A stretch of DNA of 64,000 nt from Rhyzopertha dominica (Eukaryota > Arthropoda > Insecta > Coleoptera > Bostrichidae): assembly GCA_025024175.1 (NCBI GenBank), contig QCXZ01000137.1, positions 15,562,001 through 15,626,000 of the forward strand. Reading direction: 5' to 3'. Positions within the stretch are counted from its first letter, which is position 1; the number at the start of each line of letters is the position of its first letter. The notes under the pieces are model-generated. The model worked only from the letters and a program-made list of their open reading frames with translations, made no database searches and was not told the DNA's origin. A program made the translations under genes and the position numbers. Positions 57,401 through 64,000 of this stretch are shown here, one piece after another.

Positions 57401-57840
57401 CATCTTTGGATGGCGCTAAATCAAAATAACAGCATTTGGCTACAAATATCCCACATCCGCTGCTCTATAGCTATTTCATGACCGCTTAGCTCCCGGCAAA
57501 GCGCAGCTTCACCTCGCCGCCTCCAGTTACCCAAAACTACCTTCTAAACACTCAATCTAATAAAATCTCAACCGAAGTCCAGCCCATAAAATAAATACAG
57601 GAACAGAAGATCCTGACGCCTCGCTTGCAGCCGTCGCAGACGATTGGACAGGCGCTAAAGGGACCTCCGGCCGGATTGGCGGGCCAATTGAGTAGCGGGG
57701 ATGGTGGCCTGGTGGGGACTGACAACATGGCTGATTTACTGCCGGCTATCCGAATGGATGGATGGATAGTTGAGGTTAGTTTGGTTTGACTAGCTGCGTG
57801 AGCTCGTTTCCGCGTCCGCTCACCTGTCCTGCATACCTAA
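54431..57840. other. Gene-free DNA upstream of the Bar-class exon
   Basis: 54700-55130 is strongly GC-elevated (GAGAGAGAGCGAGCGCTGG, CGACCGAGCCGTTCG) with homeodomain cores, a candidate enhancer or conserved element. 56165-56290 has a short plus-strand frame (DQDWNPQQITEWFYWR) of unknown origin. From 57480 the GC content climbs toward the exon, with CTCGCCGCCTCC, a GGAT-type microsatellite at about 57753-57768, and possible promoter sequence that I cannot pin down. Confidence 0.3.
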
Positions 57841-58288
57841 GCGGTTACGCGAAGGCAACCACCGAGCGGCTTCTTCCAGTGGGACTTGCTGACACCGTCT
57901 TTCTTCGTACATCCCTGTGATATAAACGTTCAGTGTCCTGATCGGTGCGATGTGCGGTTCGCNCTGAGNCGCGGAAAACTGTTTTTCCCTGTGGAGACGG
58001 CGCNCNAGGTGTTGGGTATCGGCGAGAAGGTGTCNACGGTGGCTGGCATGACCGTGCAGACGGACGAGGCCCGGGCCATGCCGCAGACCGCCGCCACGCG
58101 TTCCAGATTCATGATCACGGACATCCTGAGCGGGGGCGGCGGCGGAGGACCGGCCGACGGCATCCTGAGGAGCGGCAGGTCGCCGAGCCCTGGACCCAGA
58201 GATCTCTCGCTGCACTCCGGGCCGCTACACCCGGACTCCGACACGGACAGTTCCGGACATCCGGATAATTCTAGCATATGTTCGAGCG
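57841..58288 (+). CDS. First coding exon of a Bar-class homeobox gene (BarH-like)
   Basis: The frame is open from a TAA at 57838. The likely start is ATG 58048, because the peptide from there (MTVQTDEARAMPQ) leads straight into RSRFMITDILSG. FMITDIL (residues 21-27) fits the eh1/FIL consensus FxIxxIL that recruits the Groucho co-repressor and closely resembles the BarH-type RSRFMI-DIL motif. A six-Gly run, RSPSPGPRDLSLH and an acidic DSDTDSSGHPDNSS tail follow. The exon ends at AGCG/GTGAGT (donor 58289), phase 1, after 80 codons. The homeobox is not visible before 64000, so intron 1 exceeds 5.7 kb. Bar proteins are nuclear transcription factors in neural and appendage patterning. Sequence upstream of 58048 may be 5' UTR or, if TTCTTCCAG (57871-57879) is an acceptor, earlier coding. 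Another NK-like class is possible. Ambiguous bases at 57963, 57969, 58004, 58006 and 58035 lie upstream of the ATG. Confidence 0.7.
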
Positions 58289-58294
58289 GTGAGT
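58289..58294 (+). promoter_or_regulatory. 5' splice donor GTGAGT of the Bar-class exon
   Basis: GTGAGT directly follows AGCG. Reading through it would give only Gly-Glu and a TAA, so splicing here in phase 1 is the natural end of the exon. Confidence 0.75.
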
Positions 58295-59985
58295 AATGAA
58301 CTGTTTTAAGGTTCCGTAACGGCAAGATTTAATAATTTCGCGCCATAATAGTAAATCTTATAACGAGGAGATATCACGCACGGGTCACGAGGGAGCCACT
58401 ATATCTCAAAACAAAATTTTGTTTATCTGGCATAATGCCAGGCAATTTGTCTAGGTGTAGTAACTACTCTTCAAAGACGCAACAAATGTTTAACCTTTAA
58501 GTGTTTTCCGAACACTTTCCGTAGCTTATAAGGAGAGTTGTCTGCAAGGTTTTTCGAAGACTCTTTCCACAGTTTCGTTAGGTTAACAACTCTCTTAGCG
58601 CTTTTAACCCACTCCCAGTAAGCTATGAGCTTCCCCAGTTTTTTCTAAAAAATGAAGCAAAAATGTCAATTTTTCAATACCGAATCGTTTGCGCTGTGGA
58701 GATCTATAACACTTCTACTCTGTACCGAGAAGTCTCTAGGTCACAGTGCGGTAGACCCATGAAATACCTCAATCCAAAAGGTTTGAGAAAATCTTCTCTA
58801 AAGTGGCGCCCAATATTGTTGGTCGAAGATACTCAAACATTTGGACATCTTTGAATCCAAACCTAAAGCTGTTCACATCCAAGTTGCTCATGGAAAATAT
58901 ACGACTGTGATATGCTTTAATCCAGTTCTTTTATCTAAAATCGTGTTACGCACAAGATCTGTGTCTTCCGTAGCGGTGCACATGTTCTATCCTTCCTTAA
59001 TAAGTATTTAATGACTGACTGAAACACGATGTTTATCTGTGTGTGCTTTCAAAATGTAGCTTTTTATCAGACATGGGGTTTTATGTTTACTATAAGCTTT
59101 CCAGCCCAACTATATATTTCAGGAAGGGTTTAGAAAGATCAGGTCATCAACACAACTTCTTCCTACAAAATGTTCCGTAAAATATAGCCACAAAAAAAGG
59201 CGTATTACAAGATATTTTCGAACGTGCAATTTACCTCTCTGTATAGTTGAATATACATTGTATTATGTATAAGACATGTAATATAGGTATAGGATATATC
59301 ATTAATATAAAATAATTAATTTATAACCAAAAAATGCAGGTTTAATAAGACACCTTACCAATTTCCCAGGTTTTTGCAAATGCAATCTGTTTGTGAAATC
59401 AGTGCAACCAGAAGGTAATTATGATTGTGACATAAAATAGTTTTGGATGCAACAGCTTTGCATTACAAGAACAAATCTCAATGTCGCGTGATTACTAAAT
59501 TAGCTAATTTGCAATAAAATATACCAATTGCATTCAAAACTACTTGCGAAATATCAAATAAATACAGTCATCCAAGTAATCACAGCTTCCGGATTCCGAC
59601 TAGATTCGAAGTGACCACTGCTTATTATCCATAACTCACCTAGAGGTAGTTTTCCGAACTGTTTTTCTTTCAATCACTTATGTCTAGAAAGTGATGTTTT
59701 GGTGTAAAATGAATGAACCCGGCTTCTCAAAAAAATACCTGATCTAGGACATTTTATCAAAAAGTCTTCATCGTTTTCCTGTGTGACAAATGCTTTCGTT
59801 CTGTCAACGCACAGCCGCAGCCGCGGCGCTGATATTGTTGGACAATAAAAAAAACCTTCAATAATTTGAGTAAGGTCCTTCTCTGACTAAAACAAATTAT
59901 CTTTGCCGAACAACCCATTTATTGTTATTGAGTTACGATGTGGAGTGTGGTAGAGTTAGTAGGAGATATAATTTTTTAAAACTAA
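58295..59985. other. Probable start of intron 1 of the Bar-class gene
   Basis: No homeobox or other exon is seen. The frame at 58663-58854 is open for 63 codons without a recognised motif. A CGCAGCCGCAGCCGCGGCGC word at 59811-59830 is an isolated GC-rich spot. Confidence 0.45.
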
Positions 59986-60040
59986 TTCTGGGAGTACTAC
60001 AAGGTTCTGTCATGGGCCCATTTCTATTGGTTGAAATTAC
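59986..60040 (+). pseudogene. LINE reverse transcriptase scrap
   Basis: The plus strand reads SGVLQGSVMGPFLLV (in part frameshifted), matching the SGVPQGSVLGPLLF block of non-LTR RT. The reading cannot be extended much on either side. Short, hence tentative. Confidence 0.4.
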
Positions 60041-62439
60041 CCCATCTAATAAAATACCATTTTAGAAATTGGATAAACCAATTCTAGTTTGCTGGAAATA
60101 GCTGTAATTAAGCTATAGATGGCCACGATCATGCGTCAGGAGAAAGAATACATTATATAGGTATATCGCTTCACAAAAAAACACTATTTTTAAGCATTTT
60201 TTAGATACAATTATTCCTAAATATTTGTAGCGTTGTTGTTTTGTTTTTTATAAATATGAGTATTATTAGCTTAATACAAACGTCGTCTGAATATATTTAT
60301 ATTCAGACAACGATATAGTATATAACTGTTAATCAAATATAAGCATAATCCAGTCCTCATAAACTTCACCCCAGACGTCTTTTAAATAGACTAAGTAGCT
60401 AAATAAACTCTTAATCACACAAACCTACTCAACCGTGAAAATCCTAATATATATTTCTTGCCAAGCCAAGTTTCTAAAAACATCGAAAGTCAGATTAACC
60501 AATACCAAACACGGGCATTTCAAATTTTTGGTTTCTCTATTACTATCGCAAATTTAATCGGCCTGGATTAGTAATTACTTATTATATTATAGGCTTCCAA
60601 AGTCTGACGCTTCCACTCCATTAATTTTGAATTAAGAAGGAATGGTGTCACCATTATTGTTGTTGCTTTACACTAAGAATATTGATTGATTTTTTCAGTT
60701 TATGGCCGTAAATGATCTTCCTTACCTATTCCTATTTTACTGCAGACTTCATTTTCTTTACTGATACCAACAACTTCTCTGGTCTAATATTAACTGCTGT
60801 TTGTTGTTAGCGTTTGTCTTCAGCTGAAGCTGTTTTTATCTTTCATTGCAGTTAACACATGATTTGAACTTTTAACTAGGTTAGATATTTCTTAAATAGT
60901 ACTTTTCGTTACCATTAACATCTTGCTTTTTATTTATACCCCAATTTCTTTAGATCTCCTGCTACAGGAGATTCAGAAATCACTACATATTTCATTTAGT
61001 TACTTACTAGATTTCTGAGAGATAATATTGCACCGCTTTATTTGCTTCATATATTCAATTCACTCAAGTTAGATTTCGATAGCCTTCTATCACAACGCTT
61101 ATAAATTTTTAGGCTATTGCTATATTTATTACTATTCTGACCCTTTTAATAATCACATTTCGTCATTTTATAATCAGCTGAATATTGAAAACGTTTCCGG
61201 TATCTACCCAAGTTAAAAAGAGGAAATTTGAGCAGTTTATCCATCATAATCAACAATTAGGTTGCGCAACTGAAATAATAACGAAGTAATAACGACGTGT
61301 TCCTGCTAATAGGCAACGCGCTGGAGCCAGCCAAGTGAACAAGTTACAGACGAGCATTAGAATAATTGCCCGTTATAACTTTCGTTTTTCAGACATGAAT
61401 AAAAGAGTTTCTAAAACAAGCGTACATATACGCGCAGGCAAACAGCGCATTTCCTATGTTTACATAACGTTTGCATGCCAGCTCAACAAAACAACGGAAG
61501 ACGGCAATAACGATAAATAGCTTTTTAATTTTTCCAGGACGCGTATGGATCGCGTATGACTGCGAAATTGCCTGTTACCGTCAACTAACGTTAAGCATTA
61601 AGGCTAAGCGTAGTGAATTAGACGTGTTAGATCTGTTGTTTCGTACTATTAAGTTTCCCGGAATAGACTTGCTTGCAAACGTTGAATGAACATCTCGACG
61701 GAAACAATCATGAATGAAAACGTTCGTGTATTACTAAAATAATAGGTAGCATTATGAATTAAAACTTTCAATGGACAACAATTTGTTCCTAAGCAATTCG
61801 CGCTATTTTTATCTCCCAATGACCCCATTACGATCCATACAATAAGTATCCATTAATCTGAAATAATTTAAATTACTAGTTTCAGCGACATCCACATTCT
61901 GTCAAATGTTGATAACTTTACAGACACTTGAGGAAAAATAACGAAACATCCCGTTAACATATCATGTCAAGTTGTTAGCATAAGCAAAACCTTCAAATTA
62001 CGCTGGCAAGTAGATAAATAGTGACATTAATTTTGCAAGACCTTCACCATACATTTAACTGTATAATTTATAGATATTAAGGTTTCGGACGGCAGCAAAT
62101 ACGAAGGGATCTCAACTACAAGAAAATTTATATTTAGAACAATCGCGTCTTACTTACTTGTTGACTATTTTATGAAATACTTAGTTTCCTTAAATATTTT
62201 TTCCAAACAAATCATCTTTATTGAATGGCACGCATTATTGCACTTTTATACAACGTGTATAAGTGTCAAAAATAAATAGATAACTCCTACAAAGTTAAAA
62301 ACTGTTGAGTAGGAAGGTGTAGAATGTTTACATGAGAGCAGACCCTCTCGAGCAATTTTTCAAGGCATGTGACAAACTGCGTTATGAAATCAACGGGAAA
62401 AACTGGAAAACCTGAAATTAGTGACGTTTTAAAGTCATT
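60041..62439. other. Intronic or intergenic DNA
   Basis: Apart from the palindrome at 60285-60308, nothing is recognised up to 61.25 kb. 61260-61720 is GC-elevated with ACGCGCAGGC, TGTTTACATAACG and TTTGCATGCC words and could be an intronic enhancer. Its two short frames show no domain. Confidence 0.3.
60285..60308. repeat. Perfect 11-bp inverted repeat (hairpin)
   Basis: GTCTGAATATA and its exact complement TATATTCAGAC are separated by two T residues. The arms are too short for a microRNA precursor. The role is unknown. Confidence 0.8.
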
Positions 62440-62650
62440 CTTGTCAAACAGGGTGCAAAGAATAACACACTGAGTGTGGCTGTGGATTTTGGTGTCTCGT
62501 AGGGAACCAAATTGGGACCTCGTTTATTCGCATTGCATGTAAATGTCCTCATGGTTCACAAAATTGAAGGGACCACTTTATCAATCAATTATGATAAAAC
62601 AAAGGTACATTCGGGTGCTATAAAAATAACAAACATCCATACAAAAATGA
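62440..62650 (+). pseudogene. LINE reverse transcriptase scrap
   Basis: The plus strand reads LSVAVDFGVS, a stop, then GTKLGPRLFALHVNVL and, after a gap, TLSINYDKTKVHS. GTKLGPRLF corresponds to the GVPQGTKLGPLLF RT block and INYDKTKV to the downstream catalytic-domain region. The YADD block itself is missing. Confidence 0.5.
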
Positions 62651-62849
62651 GTTTCAGCAACAAAGCAGCATATCACACGTGCCCAAAAACCTTTGTCAAA
62701 CGAATGCATCTTGTGATTTTCATTATTAAAAAACATGTTCTGCTAGTGGGCATTAGAGTTAAGAAAACCATTAACTATGCGGTGTTCCATCTCTACAAAA
62801 AAAATGCTAGCAAAACATTTATCGTATCCTCAAGTAGTAATAAACCAAT

Positions 62850-63010
62850 TTAATACTGCATCGGCGAAGCAGTAATATTTTAGCTTCGGAAAAAGAAGCA
62901 AGTGCTGGAGGGTATCGAAGGCTTTGCTGTAATCTATTAATACTATCAGTTCAGAACTAGATCCATCTGTAGCTTCAGCAGCATGCTAACGAAAGTAGCG
63001 GAGTAAAATC
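62850..63010 (-). pseudogene. LINE reverse transcriptase motif A scrap
   Basis: The minus strand reads ATDGSSSELIVLIDYSKAFDT, then LLLFPKLKYYCFADAV. This includes the DYSKAFD motif A with its catalytic Asp, intact. It lies next to, but opposite in orientation to, the plus-strand RT scrap at 62.44-62.65 kb. Confidence 0.6.
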
Positions 63011-64000
63011 GACATTTTCCAGTTTCCAGGCACTACTCTAGACAATAAGGACAAAATAGTGTAGCTAATTATTCACCGAGACAACAAAGGATGTTCTTTT
63101 ATTTATAACGCAAATTATTGTATTAGGTTCTATTTCCCTTAAACTGCAATCTTTGTGTGGTGTTAAGATGTAAGTTGTTGAAGAAAAGACACTAGAGCTT
63201 TCTAGCTCACAAACACTTGAATGTAAAATTAAAATAAAATGCCAAGAAAAGGGGGGAAAACAAAGCCCCAACCTTCTTTACAGAACATGTTTACTTTTGT
63301 TTAATCTACAATATACATGATTAATGTTAAATATAAGCATAAGTTTCTTTAATGTCCAGCTTTACTGCAGCCATCTTAAACAATCTCATGGACAGTTTCA
63401 TTCGCTTGTTAATTCTAAATACCGAATTAAATACTTGTACTGGTTTCAGGCTTCGTTAGTTGTGAAATAACTTGGAAATTCGCTTGCGGTTTGGTTTAAT
63501 AAATAATATTTCTTTTGACTGTGATGCTCTCCGAGCGAGAACTATGAAATGCAAATCATTTCATAATTGTTTCGCGAGGATCGGGTGCGACGAATATTAA
63601 ATAATCTCGATTTTACTTTGCGCAATAAATTGCATTTACACGACGCTTTTTTGGCAATTGTAAGCCGCGTGCAAATAGATTATGCCCTCTGTTATAACCC
63701 GCGTGACAAAATCTCAATATTTTAATTTTGGGGAAGGTTCCGGCACCCACTGGGTCGCTACAAAGTATGGAATCAGCAGGATATTTCAGGTATTACAATT
63801 TTTCCTTGACTGGTGATATTTTTTGTCTAGTTTGATCAATTTATAGCGAATCGGTTATCCTAAAAGTAAAACAATGATTCCGTGAAAAATGCAGTATTTT
63901 TTCAGAATTACATTACAGACGATGCTGAAAATGTTCCCCATTTACTTCCTGGCAGTAATGCAGTTTTGTCTAAACGTTTTATAATGTTCTTTGTAGCAGT
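63011..64000. other. Intronic or intergenic DNA with octamer-containing island
   Basis: No homeobox exon is visible. 63470-63720 is GC-elevated and includes a POU-type octamer ATGCAAAT (63549-63556), TTTGCGCAATA and GTGCAAATAG words. It is a candidate regulatory element of the Bar-class gene. Confidence 0.3.

Noticed and set aside
57820..58325. Long minus-strand and alternative-frame open readings over the Bar-class exon
   Set aside because: They are shadows of a GC-rich coding exon; the plus frame with the eh1 motif and splice donor explains them.
60285..60308. microRNA precursor interpretation of the perfect palindrome
   Set aside because: Arms are only 11 bases with a 2-base loop, far shorter than a pre-miRNA.
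58295..64000. Homeobox exon downstream of the Bar-class exon
   Set aside because: No homeodomain helix 3 signature or suitable open frame is visible in any plus-strand frame.
1..64000. CRISPR arrays, operons or other prokaryotic features
   Set aside because: No evenly spaced short repeats or compact coding; the transposon content and splice signals are eukaryotic.

Overview
This is an AT-rich eukaryotic window, most likely from an arthropod (probably a hexapod) with a large, transposon-rich genome. There are no long intact coding genes. The one convincing host gene is a single exon with a canonical GT splice donor, and the remainder is long intergenic or intronic DNA filled with decayed mobile elements of animal type: Penelope-like, LINE, Ty3/gypsy, BEL/Pao, Tc1/mariner, hAT, THAP-domain and SINE.

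Host gene. At 57.84-58.29 kb a GC-rich exon on the plus strand encodes an eh1/FIL repressor motif (FMITDIL) and an acidic serine-rich tail, ending at a GTGAGT donor. It looks like the first coding exon of a Bar-class (BarH-like) homeobox gene. No homeobox is visible in the remaining 5.7 kb, so the first intron must run past the window end. Scattered GC-elevated, TAAT-rich islands are candidate regulatory DNA but are unproven. A weak candidate terminal exon sits at 1994-2268.

Mobile elements, left to right: tRNA-Cys-like relic (2.75 kb); THAP fragment (3.6-3.9); Tc1-like relics (5.6-5.9, 10.2-10.6); 299-bp hAT MITE (7.5); hammerhead-bearing palindromic repeat cluster (10.9-11.45); gypsy relic abutting a Penelope-like element (12.06-13.98); possible 3.2-kb hAT (15.3-18.5); coiled-coil gag-like tract (16.5); Tc1-like element with an N-terminal DUF4817-like helix-turn-helix (19.2-20.4); hAT MITE (20.4-21.2); LINE endonuclease relic (21.7-22.3); mariner split by a THAP piece and a hAT (22.3-25.5); LINE RT scrap (27.6); hammerhead repeat (29.0); Tc1-like relic (29.8-30.3); Penelope-like element split by a hAT (30.4-32.4); BEL/Pao scrap (33.0); hAT MITE (35.1-35.5); mariner-like relic (41.2-41.75); hammerhead repeat (50.8-51.0); tRNA-derived SINE with an 11-bp target duplication (51.2); LINE relic (52.9-54.4); RT scraps (60.0, 62.5, 62.9).

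The most interesting system is RNA-based. Type I hammerhead self-cleaving ribozyme motifs of at least two families occur in several copies: minus 3.15, plus and minus 11.05/11.40, plus 29.0 and plus 50.9 kb. Further hammerhead-like motifs lie just downstream of the GIY-YIG endonuclease coding region of both Penelope-like elements. Two copies of one family show compensatory base changes in stems I and III and share two conserved hairpins in permuted order. This is what a tandem or circular unit (retrozyme-like), probably mobilised by Penelope-like machinery, would leave behind.
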